Below, in pieces: positions 1 to 13,915 of a stretch of DNA of 64,000 bases (positions are counted from its first letter, which is position 1; each line of letters begins with the position of its first letter). Origin of the DNA: Hyperoodon ampullatus (Eukaryota; Chordata; Mammalia; Artiodactyla; Ziphiidae); NCBI GenBank assembly GCA_949752795.1, contig CATKHW010000061.1, positions 1,302,001-1,366,000 of the forward strand, written 5' to 3'. The position numbers were made by a program, and so were the translations under genes. The notes below the pieces were generated by a model. That model made no database searches. It was not told the origin of the DNA and worked only from the letters and a program-made list of their open reading frames with translations.

Positions 1-6
1 AAAAAA

Positions 7-1745
7 CTGGGAAATTCTTTACAATTCCTTCAGTGTCTCTGATGAAACCTGGAATGACCCTATCTACAACGACAGCTGGATGTGGCATAAGGAGGGACAC
101 TTGGGACTGAGACGATTGGTGAGTTTGGGTGAGCAAATGAAGACACTTTAAAGCACAAATGCAAGGCACCCATTCAATGGGTCCCAACTCTCCAGGTTGA
201 AGGGAATATTACTACAGTTATAACATGTACGGGAAACCTAGAGAACGGACATGCTGTGAATACGAAAGGTTTCTAAAACTCAACGAATAGTCCCTCTCCT
301 GGTGCTCCGGTTTGACTTTCCATCTGCTTAACTATCAACCTCCCAACTTGGAGAGACAGTCCCTTTAACCTCCTGGTTCGCACAGGTTGCCAATTTGGCA
401 GAGGATGAAAGGGAAGAGGGAGAACCAATGAGAGAGTAGCTGTTAGGCATTTGGACGGGCACATAACACTGTAATTTCCCGGCAGGAAGAAGAATTAAAT
501 AAAGTCTCAGCCACCCACTGGGAACCAGTATAGGTCCTGCACCAAAATTTTGGACTTGCGGTCAGCTCTCCAAAAACGAGTTGAAAAATGGAGCTCAGGG
601 GCACAGCAATTCACAAACTGGCAGAGTAATAAAGGACAAGTATCGTCCAAAAATCTGTTGAGGGAAGGCAACGAGGCGGACTTGAAAGCGAGGCAGAATA
701 CCAGGAAACAGATTTCAAGAGGTACATTGGAATCGCCTTTAAAGCACAGGAAGAAGGGCACAACTTCGACAATGATGCACTTGGCCAAAAAGGGCGTATG
801 CGTTTTCTCCTGAATATATTCAGGAGAAAACACATACGCCCTTTTGGGCCAAGCAAGCAAGCGGGCAATGCAAATCTGCACTACAAAGAAGTATCACTTC
901 CCACCGGTCAAAAGGGACATCCACAAAATGTGTAAGAACAAGAAAGGCAAGACAGGCCCTGGAGAACAGGGAGCCTTGTTATGCTGATGGGCGGGATGTA
1001 AATTGCCAACTGCCTCTCTGGAGGAGTGCATTGTGTTCCCTAAAACAAGTAAAGAACAGAGCTACAGAGCCAAGGGCCCTTCCTGTCTAGGGAATATACC
1101 TTGGGAAAACTGAAAATCAATAAGACAGAGCCACCCCAAAATTTAGGGCTCCACTGCTTACAAGGACCTCAACTTGGATACACCTTAAGTATCCCAGGAA
1201 ATATAAAAATGGTTCAAAAAATTCTGGTACTTACGTACGATGGAATATCCCTCAGCCATGAAATCAATGTCATAAGACCAGTAGCAGCAAAATGGGTGGA
1301 TTCAGGTACGATGATTCTAAGTGAAATAAGTCACACAGAAAAAGAAACTTATCATAAGATATCACTTATGAAGATCCTGTAAACATGGCTACACTTGAAC
1401 TGAGTTAGGAAAGAGAACAGTATCTCATATTTAGAAAACATTCTTATGCCTGCTTAAGGTGGAAGGAGAGGTGGGGTGATGCATAAAACCAGAGTTTGAT
1501 ATAAGCACAGGTACCGTTCCAAAAACCAACAATGGAATACACAAGACCTACTCCTTTCTCAGTGAAAGGGACTCAAAACACCATATTTCCCGCAGAGGAA
1601 TATATCTGACTAGTAAGAATCTTAAAACATATGTACTGATATGTCTCCATAAGGGAATCAAGTGTGTCTAGACTGGCATAAACATGGCAGCGAGAATCAG
1701 CTCAAACCACTATAAAAAGGAATTTCAAAAACAAAACAAAAAAAA
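7..1745 (+). repeat. Satellite monomer 1
   Basis: 1739 bp. Palindrome at 780-853 with two right-arm changes (CGCATA to CACATA, and one T to G in the outer T-run). Strong L1 part 863-1745. Private variants CAGTGTCTCTG near the start, AATTAAATAAAG near 495 and AATACCAGG near 698 are shared with unit 4. Confidence 0.95.
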
Positions 1746-3484
1746 CTGGGAAATTCTTTACAATTCCTTCCGGGTCCCTGATGAAACCTGGAATGACCCT
1801 ATCTATAACGACAGCTGGATGTGGCATAAGGAGGGACACTTGAGACTGAGTCGATTGGTGAGATTGGGTGAGCAAATGAAGACCATTTAAAGCAATAATG
1901 CATGGCACCAATTCCATGGGTCCCAACTCTCCAGGTTGAAGGGAATATTACTACAGCTATAACATGTACGGGAAACCTAGAGAACGGACACACTGTGAAT
2001 ACGAAAGGTTTCTAAAACTCAACGAATAGTCCCTCTCCTGGTGCTCCGGTTTGACTTTCCATCTGCTTTACTATCAACCTCCCAACTTGGAGAGACAGCC
2101 CCTTTAACCTCCTGGTTCACACAGGTTGCCAATTTGGCAGAGGATGAAAGCGAAGAGGGAGAACCAATGAGAGAGTAGCTGTTAGGCATTTGGACGGGCA
2201 CATCTCACTCTAACTTCCCCGCAGGAAGAAGAATTAACCAAAGTCTCAGCCACCCACCGGGAACCAGTATAGGTCCTGAACCAAAATTTTGGACTTGCGG
2301 TCAGCTCTCCAAAAACGAGTTGAAAAATGGAGCTCAGGGGCACAGCAATTCACAAACTGGCCGAGTAATAAAGGACAACTATCGTCCAAAAATCTGTTGA
2401 GGGAAGGCAACGAGGCGGACTTGAAAGCGAAGCAGAATAGCAGGAAACAGATTTCAAGAAGTACGTTGGAATCGCCTTTAAAGCACAGGAAGAGGGGCAC
2501 AACTTCGAAAATGATGCACTTGGCCAAAAAGGGTGTATGCATTTTCCCCTGAATATCTTCAGGAGAAAACGCATATGCCCTTTTTGGCCAAGCAAGCAAG
2601 CGGGCAATGCAAATCTGCACTACAAAGAAGTATCACTTCCCACCGGTCAAAAGGGACATCCACAAAATGTGTAAAAACAAGAAAGGCAAGACAGGCCCTG
2701 GAGAACAGGGAGCCTTGTTATGCTGATGGGCGGGATGTAAATTGCCAACTGCCTCTCTGGAGGAGTGCATTGTGTTCCCTAAAACAAGTAAAGAACAGAG
2801 CTACAGAGCCAAGGGCCTTTCCAGTCTAGGGAATATACCTTGGGAAAACTGAAAATCAATAATACAGAGCCACCCCAATATTTAGGGCTGCAGTGCTTAC
2901 AAGGACCTCAACTTGGGTACACCTTAAATATCCCAGGAAATATAAAAATGGTTCAAAAAATTGTGGTAATTACGTACGATGGATTCTCCCTCAGCCATGA
3001 AATCAATGTCATAAGACCAGCAGCAGCAAAATGGGTGGATTCAGGTACGATGATTCTAAGTGAAATAAGTCACACAGAAAAAGAAACTTATCATAAGATA
3101 TCACTTATGAAGATCCTGTAAACATGGCTACACTTGAACAGAGTTAGGAAAGAGAACAGTGTCTCACATTTAGAAAACACTCTTATGCCTGCTTAAGGGG
3201 GATGGAGAGGTGGGGTGATGCATAAAACCTGAGTTTGATATAAGCACACGTACCGTTCCAAAAACCAACTATGGAATAGACAAGACCTACACCTTTCTCA
3301 GTGAAAGGGACTCAAAACACCATATTTCCCGCAGAGGAATATATCTGACTAGTAAGAATCTTAAAACCTATGTATTGATATGTCTCCGTAAGGGAATCAA
3401 GTGTGTCTAGACTGGCATAAACATGGCAGCGAGAATCAGCTCAAACCCACTATAAAAAGGAATTTCAAAAACAAAACAAAAAAA
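1746..3484 (+). repeat. Satellite monomer 2
   Basis: 1739 bp. Palindrome 2519-2592 is a distinctive variant (GGGTGTATGC, CCCCTGAATATCTTC, CATATGCCC) otherwise seen only in unit 5. Strong L1 part 2602-3484. It begins with CCGGGTCCCTG like unit 5, but its L1 part differs from that of unit 5, so the match is broken within the unit. Confidence 0.95.
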
Positions 3485-5220
3485 ATGGGAAATTCTTTAC
3501 AATTCCTTCAGGGTCTCTGAGGAAACCTGGAATGACCCTATATACGACAGCTGGATGTGGCATAAGGAGGGACACTTGGGACTGAGACGATTGGTGAGAT
3601 TGGGTGAGCAAATGCAGACCCTTTAAAGCACAAATGCTTGGCACCCATTCCATAAGTCCCAACTGTCCAGGTTGAAGGGAATATTACTACAGCTATAACA
3701 TGTACGGGAAACCTAGAGAACGGACACACTGTGAATATGAAAGGTTTCTAAAACTCAACGAATAGCCCCTATCCTGGTGCTCTGGTTTGACTTTCCATCT
3801 GCTTTACTATCAACCTCCCAACTTGGAGAGACAGCCCCTTTAACCTCCTGGTTCGCACAGGTTTCCAATTTGGCAGAGGATGAAAGGGAAGAGGGAGAAA
3901 CAATGAGAGAGTAGCTGTTAGGCATTTGGACCGGCACATATCACTGTAATTTCCCGGCAGGAATAAGAATTAACCAAAGTCTCAGCCACCCACCGGGAAC
4001 CAGTATATATCCTGAACCAAAATTTTGGACTTGCGGTCAGCTCACCAAAAACGAGTTGAAAAATGGAGCTCAGGGGCACAGCAATTCACAAACTGGCCGA
4101 GTAATAAAGGACAACTATCGTCCAAAAATCTGTTGAGGGAAGGCAACGAGGCGGACTTGAAAGAGAGGCAGAATAGCAGGAAACAGATTTCAAGAGGTAC
4201 GTTGGAATCGCCTTTAAAGCACAGGAAGAGTGGCACAACTTCGACAATGATGCACTTGGCCAAAAAGGGCGTATGCGTTTTCTCCTGAATATATTCAGGA
4301 GAAAACGCATACGCCCTTTTTGACCAAGCAAGCAAGCGGGCAATGCAAATCTGCACTACAAAGAAGTATCACTTCCCACTGGTCAAAAGAGACATCCACA
4401 AAATATGTAAAAACCAGAAAGGCAAGACAGGCCCTGGAGAACAGGGAGCCTTGTTATGCTGATGGGCGGGATGTAAATTGACAACTGCCTCTCTGGAGGA
4501 GTGCATTGTGTTCCCTAAAACAAGTAAACAACAGAGCTACAGAGCCAAGGGCACTTCCAGTCTAGGGAATATACCTTGAGAAAACTGAAAATCAATAAGA
4601 CAGAGCCACCCCAAAATTTAGGGCTGCACTGCTTACAAGGACCTCAACTTGGATACACCTTAAGTATCCCAGGAAATATAAAAATGGGTCAAAAAATTGT
4701 GGTACTTACGTACGATGGAATATCCCTCAGCCATGAAATCAAAGTCATAAGACCAGTAGCAGCAAAATGGGTGTATTCAGGTACGATGATTCTAAGCGAA
4801 ATAAGTCACACAGAAAAAGAAACTTATCATAAGGTATCACTTAAGAAGATCCTATAAACATGGCTACACTTGAACTGAGTTAGGAAAGAGAACAGTGTCT
4901 CATATTTAGAAAACACTCTTATGCCTGCTTAAGAGGGAAGGAGAGGTGGGGTGATGCATAAAACCAGAGTTTGATATAAGCACAGGTACCGTTCCAAAAA
5001 CCAACTATGGAATAGACAAGACCTACACCTTCCTCAGTGAAAGGGATTCAAAACCCCATATTTCCCGCAGAGGAATATATCTGACTAGTAAGAATCTTAA
5101 AACCTATGTATTGATATGTCTCCGTAAGGGAATCAAGTGTGTCTAGACTGACATAAACATGGCAGCGAGAATCAGCTCAAACCCACTCTAAAAAGGAATT
5201 TCAAAAACAAAACAATAAAA
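3485..5220 (+). repeat. Satellite monomer 3
   Basis: 1736 bp. The first C of the phase motif is replaced by A. Palindrome 4255-4328 has one change near its right end (GGCC to GACC). Strong L1 part 4338-5220. TCTCTGAGGAAACC and the L1-part variant AAATGGGTCAAAA near 4682 are shared with unit 6. Confidence 0.95.
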
Positions 5221-6960
5221 CTGGGAAATTCTTTACAATTCCTTCAGTGTCTCTGATGAAACCTGGAATGACCCTATCTACAACGACAGCTGGATGTGGC
5301 ATAAGGAGGGACACTTGGGACTGAGACGATTGGTGAGTTTGGGTGAGCAAATGAAGACACTTTAAAGCACAAATGCAAGGCACCCATTCAATGGGTCCCA
5401 ACTCTCCAGGTTGAAGGGAATATTACTACAGTTATAACATGTACGGGAAACCTAGAGAACGGACATGCTGTGAATACGAAAGGTTTCTAAAACTCAACGA
5501 ATAGTCCCTCTCCTGGTGCTCCGGTTTGACTTTCCATCTGCTTAACTATCAACCTCCCAACTTGGAGAGACAGCCCCTTTAACCTCCTGGTTCGCACAGG
5601 TTGCCAATTTGGCAGAGGATGAAAGGGAAGAGGGAGAACCAATGAGAGAGTAGCTGTTAGGCATTTGGACGGGCACATAACACTGTAATTTCCGGGCAGG
5701 AAGAAGAATTAAATAAAGTCTCAGCCACCCACTGGGAACCAGTATAGGTCCTGCACCAAAATTTTGGACTTGCGGTCAGCTCTCCAAAAACGAGTTGAAA
5801 AATGGAGCTCAGGGGCACAGCAATTCACAAACTGGCAGAGTAATAAAGGACAAGTATCGTCCAAAAATCTGTTGAGGGAAGGCAACGAGGCAGACTTGAA
5901 AGCGAGGCAGAATACCAGGAAACAGATTTCAAGAGGTACATTGGAATCGCCTTTAAAGCACAGGAAGAAGGGCACAACTTCGACAATGATGCACTTGGCC
6001 AAAAAGGGCGTATGCGTTTTCTCCTGAATATATTCAGGAGAAAACACATACGCCCTTTTTGGCCAAGCAAGCAAGCGGGCAATGCAAATCTGCACTACAA
6101 AGAAGTATCACTTCCCACCGGTCAAAAGGGACATCCACAAAATGTGTAAGAACAAGAAAGGCAAGCCAGGCCCTGGAGAACAGGGAGCCTTGTTATGCTG
6201 ATGGGCGGGATGTAAATTGCCAACTGCCTCTCTGGAGGAGTGCATTGTGTTCCCTAAAACAAGTAAAGAACAGAGCTACAGAGCCAAGGGCCCTTCCAGT
6301 CTAGGGAATATACCTTGGGAAAACTGAAAATCAATAAGACAGAGCCACCCCAAAATTTAGGGCTCCACTGCTTACAAGGACCTCAACTTGGATACACCTT
6401 AAGTATCCCAGGAAATATAAAAATGGTTCAAAAAATTCTGGGACTTACGTACGATGGAATATCCCTCAGCCATGAAATCAATGTCATAAGACCAGTAGCA
6501 GCAAAATGGGTGGATTCAGGTACGATGATTCTAAGTGAAATAAGTCACACAGAAAAAAAAAACTTATCATAAGATATCACTTATGAAGATCCTGTAAACA
6601 TGGCTACACTTGAACTGAGTTAGGAAAGAGAACAGTATCTCATATTTAGAAAACATTCTTATGCCTGCTTAAGGTGGAAGGAGAGGTGGGGTGATGCATA
6701 AAACCAGAGTTTGATATAAGCACAGGTACCGTTCTAAAAACCAACAATGGAATACACAAGACCTACTCCTTTCTCAGTGAAAGGGACTCAAAACCCCATA
6801 TTTCCCGCAGAGGAATATATCTGACTAGTAAGAATCTTAAAACATATGTATTGATATGTCTCCATAAGGGAATCAAGTGTGTCTAGACTGGCATAAACAT
6901 GGCAGCGAGAATCAGCTCAAACCACTATAAAAAGGAATTTCAAAAACAAAACAAAAAAAA
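5221..6960 (+). repeat. Satellite monomer 4
   Basis: 1740 bp. Partner of unit 1 at offset 5214. Palindrome 5994-6067 has one CpG-type change in the right arm (CACATA). Strong L1 part 6077-6960. A lengthened A-run near 6552-6562 shifts the last ORF2-derived frame, which closes at 6572 instead of running to the usual stop. Confidence 0.95.
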
Positions 6961-8698
6961 CTGGGAAATTCTTTACAATTCCTTCCGGGTCCCTGATGAA
7001 ACCTGGAATGACCCTATCTATAACGACAGCTGGATGTGGCATAAGGAGGGACACTTGAGACTGAGTCGATTGGTGAGATTGGGTGAGCAAATGCAGACCA
7101 TTTAAAGCAATAATGCATGGCACCAATTCCATGGGTCCCAACTCTCCAGGTTGAAGGGAATATTACTACAGCTATAACATGTACGGGAAACCTAGAGAAC
7201 GGACACACTGTGAATACGAAAGGTTTCTAAAACTCAACGAATAGTCCCTCTCCTGGTGCTCCGGTTTGACTTTCCATCTGCTTTACTATCAACCTCCCAA
7301 CTTGGAGAGACAGCCCCTTTAACCTCCTGGTTCACACAGGTTGCCAATTTGGCAGAGGATGAAAGCGAAGAGGGAGAACCAATGAGAGAGTAGCTGTTAG
7401 GCATTTGGACGGGCACATCTCACTCTAACTTCCCCGCAGGAAGAAGAACTAACCAAAGTCTCAGCCACCCAGCGGGATCCAGTATAGGTCCTGAACCAAA
7501 ATTTTGGACTTGCGGTCAGCTCACCAAAAACGAGTTGAAAAATGGAGCTCAGGGGCACAGCAATTCACAAACTGGCCGAGTAATAAAGGACAACTATCGT
7601 CCAAAAATCTGTTGAGGGAAGGCAACGAGGCGGACTTGAAAGCTTAGCAGAATAGCAGGAAACAGATTTCAAGAAGTACGTTGGAATCGCCTTTAAAGCA
7701 CAGGAAGAGGGGCACAACTTCGAAAATGATGCACTTGGCCAAAAAGGGTGTATGCGTTTTCCCCTGAATATCTTCAGGAGAAAACGCATATGCCCTTTTT
7801 GGCCAAGCAAGCAAGCGGGCAATGCAAATCTGCACTACAAAGAAGTATCACTTCCCACCGGTCAAAAGGGACATCCACAAAATGTGTAAAAACCAGAAAG
7901 GCAAGACAGGCCCTGGAGAACAGGGAGCCTTGTTATGCTGATGGGCGGGATGTAAATTGCCAACTGCCTCTCTGGAGGAGTGCATTGTGTTCCCTAAAAC
8001 AAGTAAAGAACAGAGCTACAGAGCCAAGGGCCTTTCCAGTCTAGGGAATATACCTCGGGAAAACTGAAAATCAATAAGACAGAGCCACCCCAAAATTTAG
8101 GGCTGCACTGCTTACAGGGACCTCAACTTGGATCCACCTTAAGTATCCCAGGAAATATAAAAATGGTTCAAAAAATTCTGGTACTTACGTACGATGGAAT
8201 ATCCCTCAACCATGAAATCAATGTCATAAGACAAGTAGAAGCAAAATGGGTGGATTCAGGTATGATGATTCTAAGTGAAATAAGTCACACAGAAAAAGTA
8301 ACTTATCATAAGATATCAGTTATGAAGATCCTGTAAACATGGCTACACTTGAACTGAGTTAGGAAAGAGAACAGTGTCTCACATTTAGAAAACACTCTTA
8401 TGCCTGCTTAAGGGGGAAGGAGAGGTGGGGTGATGCATAAAACCTGAGTTTGATATAAGCACACATACCGTTCCAAAAACCAACTATGGAATAGACAAGA
8501 CCTACACCTTTCTCAGTGAAAGGGACTCAAAACACCATATTTCCCGCAGAGGAATATATCTGACTAGTAAGAATCTTAAAACCTATGTATTGATATGTCT
8601 CCGTAAGGGAATCAAGTGTGTCTAGACTGGCATAAACATGGCAGCGAGAATCAGCTCAAACCCACTATAAAAAGGAATTTCAAAAACAAAAAAAAAAA
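6961..8698 (+). repeat. Satellite monomer 5
   Basis: 1738 bp. Partner of unit 2 in its first half. Palindrome 7734-7807 carries the unit-2 type variants but keeps GCGTTTT. Strong L1 part 7817-8698, with GATCCACC near 8132 and ATTCTGGTAC near 8175. The latter resembles units 1 and 4 more than unit 2, so the unit is a mosaic. Confidence 0.95.
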
Positions 8699-10437
8699 AT
8701 GGGAAATTCTTTACAATTCCTTCAGGGTCTCTGAGGAAACCTGGAATGACCATATATACAACGACAGCTGGATTTGGCATAAGGAGGGACACTTGGGACT
8801 GAGACGATTGGTGAGATTGGGTGAGCAAATGCAGACCCTTTAAAGCACAAATGCTTGGCACCCATTCCATGAGTCCCAACTCTCCAGGTTGAAGGAAATA
8901 TTACTACAGCTATAACATGTACAGGAAACCTAGAGAACGGACACACTGTGAATACGAAAGGTTTCTAAAACTCAACGAATAGTCCCTATCCTGGTGCTCC
9001 GGTTTGACTTTCCATCTGCTTTACTATCAACCTCCCAACTTGTAGAGACAGCCCCTTTAACCTCCTGGTTCGCACAGGTTTCCAATTTGGCAGAGGATGA
9101 AAGGGAAGAGGGAGAACCAATGAGAGAGTAGCTGTTAGGCATTTGGACGGGCACATATCACTCTAAATTCACGGCAGGAAGAAGAATTAACCAAAGTCTC
9201 AGCCACCCACTGGGAACCAGTATAGGTCCTGAACCAAAATTTTGGACTTGCGGTCAGCTCACCAAAAACGAGTTGAAAAATGGAGCTCAGGGGCACAGCA
9301 ATTCACAAACTGGCCAAGTAATGAAGGACAACTATCGTCCAAAAATCTGTTGAGGGAAGGCAACGAGGCGGACTTGAAAGCGAGGCAGAATAGCAGGAAA
9401 CAGATTTCAAGAGGTACGTTGGAATCGCCTTTAAAGCACAGGAAGAGGGGCACAACTTCGACAATGATGCCCTTGTCCAAAAAGGGCGTATGCGTTTTCT
9501 CCTGAATATATTCAGGAGAAAACGCATACGCCCTTTTTGGCCAAGCAAGCAAGCGGGCAATGCAAATCTGCACTACAAAGAAGTATCACTTCCCACCGGT
9601 CAAAAGAGACATCCACAAAATGTGTAAAAACCAGAAAGGCAAGACAGGCCCTGGAGAACAGGGAGCCTTGTTATGCTGATGGGCGGGATGTAAATTGCCA
9701 ACTGCCTCTCTGGAGGAGTGCATTGTGTTCCCTAAAACAAGTAAACAACAGAGCTACAGAGCCAAGGGCACTTCCAGTCTAGGGAATATACCTTGAGAAA
9801 ACTGAAAATCAATAAGACAGAGCCACCCCAAAATTTAGGGCTGCACTGCTTACAAGGACCTCAAATTGGATACACCTTAAGTATCCCAGGAAATATAAAA
9901 ATGGGTCAAAAAATTGTGGTACTTACGTACGATGGAATATCCCTCAGCCATGAAATCAAAGTCATAAGACCAGTAGCAGCAAAATGGGTGGATTCAGGTA
10001 CGATGATAATAAGTGAATTAAGTTACACAGAAAAATTAACTTATCATAAGATATCACTTATGAAGATCCTGTAAACATGGCTACACTTGAACTGAGTTAG
10101 GAAAGAGAACAGTGTCTCACATTTAGAAAACACTCTTATGCCTGCTTAAGGGGGAAGGAGAGGTGGGGTGATGCATAAAACCAGAGTTTGATATAAGCAC
10201 AGGTACCGTTCCAAAAACCAACTATGGAATAGACAAGACCTACACCTTCCTCAGTGAAAGGGACTCAAAACCCCATATTTCCCGCAGAGGAATATATCTG
10301 ACTAGTAAGAATCTTAAAACCTATGTATTGATATGTCTCCGTAAGGGAATCAAGTGTGTCTAGACTGGCATAAACATGGCAGCGAGAATCAGCTCAAACC
10401 CACTCTAAAAAGGAATTTCAAAAACAAAACAAAAAAA
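8699..10437 (+). repeat. Satellite monomer 6
   Basis: 1739 bp. Partner of unit 3. Starts ATGGG after an unusually pure A-run in the preceding tail. Palindrome 9472-9545 with one outer change (TTGGCC to TTGTCC), a variant also found in units 11, 14, 18 and 19. Strong L1 part 9555-10437. Confidence 0.95.
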
Positions 10438-12176
10438 CTGGGATATTCTTTAAAATTCCTTCAGGGTCTCTGAAGAAACCTGGAATGACCCTATCTACAA
10501 CGACAGCGGGATGTGGCATAAGGAGGGACACTTGGGACTGAGACGATTTGTGAGATTGGGTGAGCAAATGCAGACCCTTTAAAGCACAAATGCCTGGCAC
10601 CCATTCAATGGGTCCCAACTCTCCAGGTTGAAGGGAATATTACTACAGCTATAACATGTATGGGAAACCTAGAGAACGGACACACTGTGAATACAAAAGG
10701 TTTCTAAAATGCAACGAATAGTCCCTCTCCTGGTGCTCTGGTTTGACTTTCCATCTGCTTTACTATGAACCTCCCAACTTGGAGAGAAAGCCCCTTTAAA
10801 CTCCTGGTTTGCACAGGTTGCCAATTTGGCAGAGGATGAAAGGGAATAGGGAGAACCAATGAGAGAGTAGCTGTTAGGCATTTGGACGGGCACATATCAC
10901 TCTAACTTCCCGGCAGGAAGAAGAATTAACCAACGTCTCAGCCTCCCACCGGGAACCAGTATAGGTCCTGAACCAAAATTTTGGACTTGCGGTCAGCTCA
11001 GAGAAAACGAGTTGAAAAATGGAGCTCAGGGGTCCAGCAATTCACAAACTGGCCGAGTAATAAAGGACAACTATCGTCCAAAAATCTGTTGAGGGAAGGC
11101 AACGAGGCGGACTTGGAAGCGAGGCAGAATAGCAGGAAACAGATTTCAAGAGGTACCTTGGAATCGCCTTTAAAGCACAGGAAGAGTGGCACAACTTCGA
11201 CAATGATGCACTTGGCCAAAAAGGGCGTATGCATTTTCTCCTGAATATATTCAGGAGAAAACGCATACGCCCTTTTTGGCCAATCAAGCAAGCGTGCAAT
11301 GCAAATCTGCACTACAAAGAAGTATCACTTCCCACCGGTCAAAAGGGACATCCACAAAATGTGTAAAAACCAGAAAGGCAAGACAGGCCCTGGAGAACAG
11401 GCAGCCTTGTTATGCTGATGGGCGGCATGTAAATTGCCAACTGCCTCTCTGGAGGAGTGCATTGTGTTTCCTAAAACAAGTAAACAACAGAGCTACAGAG
11501 CCAAGGGCACTTCCAGTCTAGGGAATATACCTTGGGAAAACTGAAAATCAATAAGACAGAGCCACCCCAAAATTTAGGGCTGCACTGTTTACAAGGACCT
11601 CAACTTGGGTACACCTTAAATATCCCAGGAAATATAAAAATCGTTCAAAAAATTGTGGTACTTACGTAGGATGGAATATCCCTCAGCCATGAAATCAATG
11701 TCATAAGACCAGTAGCAGCAAAATGGGTGGATTCAGGTACGATGATTCTAAGTGAAATAAGTCACAGAGAAAAAGAAACTTATCATAATATATCACTTAT
11801 GAAGATCCTGTAAACATGGCTACACTTGAACTGAGTTAGGAAAGAGAACAGTGTCTCACATTTAGAAAACACTCTTATGCCTGCTTAAGGGGGAAGGAGA
11901 GGTGGGGTGATGCATAAAACCAGAGTTTGATATAAGCACAGGTACCGTTCCAAAAACCAACTATGGAATAGACAAGACCTACACCTTCCTCAGTGAAAGA
12001 GACTCAAAACCCCATATTTCCCGCAGAGGAATATATCTGACTAGTAAGAATCTTAAAACCTATGTATTGATATGTCTCCGTAAAGGAATCAAGTGTGTCT
12101 AGACTGGCATAAACATGGCAGCGAGAATCAGCTCAAACCCACTATAAAAAGGAATTTCAAAAACAAAACAAAAAAA
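10438..12176 (+). repeat. Satellite monomer 7
   Basis: 1739 bp. Ends the trimer pattern: its start (GGATATTCTTTAAAATTCC) does not match units 1 or 4. Palindrome 11211-11284 has one CpG-type change in the left arm (GCGTTTT to GCATTTT) and a lost outermost pair. Strong L1 part 11294-12176. Confidence 0.95.
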
Positions 12177-13915
12177 CTGGGAAATTCTTTTCAATTCCTT
12201 CAGGGTCTCTGATGAAACCAGGAATGACCATATCTACAACGACAGCTGGATGTGGCATAAGGTTGGACACTTGGGACTGAGAGGATTGGTGAGATTGGGT
12301 GAGCAAATGCAGACCCTTTAAAGCAATAATGCATGGCACCCATTCCATGGGTCCCAACTCTCCAGGTTGAAGGGAATATTACTACAGCTATAACATGTAC
12401 GGGAAACCTAGACAACGGACACACTGTGAATACGAAAGGTTTCTAAAACTCAACGAATAGTCCGTCTCCTGGTGCTCCAATTTGACTTTACACCTGCTTT
12501 ACTATCATCCTCCCAACTTGGAGAGACAGCCCCTTTAACCTCCTGGTTCGCACAGGTTGCCAATTTGGCAGAGGATGAAAGGGAAGAGGGAGAACCAATG
12601 AGAGAGCAGCTGTTAGGCATTTGAACGGGCACATATCACTGTAATTTCCCGGCAGGAAGAAGAATTAACCAAAGTCTAAGCCCCCCACCGGAAACCAGCA
12701 TAGGTCCTGAACCAAAATTTCGGACTTGCGGTCAGCTCACCAAAAACGAGTTGGAAATTGGAGCTCAGGGGCACAGCAATTCACAAACTGGCCGAGTAAT
12801 AAAGGACAACTATCGTCCAAAAATCTGTTGAGGGAAGGCAACGAGGCGGACTTGAAAGCGAGGCAGAATAGCAGGAAACAGATATCAAGAGGTACGTTGG
12901 AATCACCTTTAAAGCACAGGAAGAGGGGCACAACTTCGACAATGATGCACTTGGCCAAAAAGGGCGTATGTGTTTTCTCCTGAATATAATCAGCAGAAAA
13001 CGCATACGCCCTTTTTGGCCAAGCAAGCAAGCGGGCAATGCAAATCTGCACTACAAAGAAGTATCACTTCCCACTGGTCAAAAGGGACATCCACAAAATG
13101 TGTAAAAACCAGAAAGGGAAGACAGGCCCCGGAGAACAGGGAGACTTGTAATGCTGTTGGGCTGGATGTAAATTGCCAACTGCCTCTCTGGAGGAGTGCA
13201 TTGTGTTCCCTAAAACAAGTAAAGAACAGAGATACAGAGCCAAGGGCACTTCCAGTCTAGGGAATATACCTTGGGAAAACTGAAAATCAATAAGGCAGAG
13301 CCAACCCAAAATTTAGGGCTGCAATGCTTACAAGGACCTCAACTTGGGTACACCTTAAATATCCCAGGAAATATAAAAATGGTTCAAAAAATTGTGGTAC
13401 TTACGTATGATGGAATATCCCTCAGCCATGAAGTCAATGTCATAAGACCAGTAGCAGCAAAATGGGTGGATTCAGGTACGATGATTCTAAGTGAAATAAG
13501 TCACACAGAAAAAGAAACTTAGCATAAGATATCACTTATGAAGATCCTGTAAACATGGCTACACTTGAACTGAGTTAGGAAAGAGAACAGTGTCTCACAT
13601 TTAGAAAACACTCTTATGCCTGCTTAAGGGGGAAGGAGAGGTGGGGTGATGCATAAAACCAGAGTTTGATATAAGCACAGGTACCGTTCCAAAAACCATC
13701 TATGGAATAGACAAGACCTACACCTTCCTCAGTGAAAGGGACTCAAAACCCCATATTTCCCGCAGAGGAATATATCTGACTAGTAAGAATCTTAAAACCT
13801 ATGTGTTGATATGTCTCCGTAAGGGAATCAAGTGTGTCTAGACTGGCATAAACATGGCAGCGAGAATCAGCTCAAACCCACTCTAAAAAGGAATTTCAAA
13901 AACAAAACAAAAAAA
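12177..13915 (+). repeat. Satellite monomer 8
   Basis: 1739 bp. Palindrome 12950-13023 has one CpG-type change in the left arm and two changes next to the centre (AATCAGCAG). Strong L1 part 13033-13915. A TAG near 13519 closes the last ORF2-derived frame early. Confidence 0.95.

Larger units (their letters stand above)
7..10437 (+). repeat. Higher-order repeat: trimer, two copies (units 1-3 and 4-6)
   Basis: Units 1/4, 2/5 and 3/6 share private variants at offsets of 5214 to 5215 bp, for example CAGTGTCTCTG, CCGGGTCCCTG and TCTCTGAGGAAACC near the unit starts, and the variant palindrome in units 2 and 5. The pattern stops at unit 7. The L1 parts of units 2 and 5 differ, so the two copies are not uniform. 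Confidence 0.85.

Noticed and set aside
7..1745. Monomer length close to ten nucleosome repeats (about 174 bp each) as a phasing signal
   Set aside because: I see no internal periodicity near 174 bp in the unit. The numerical match alone is not evidence.
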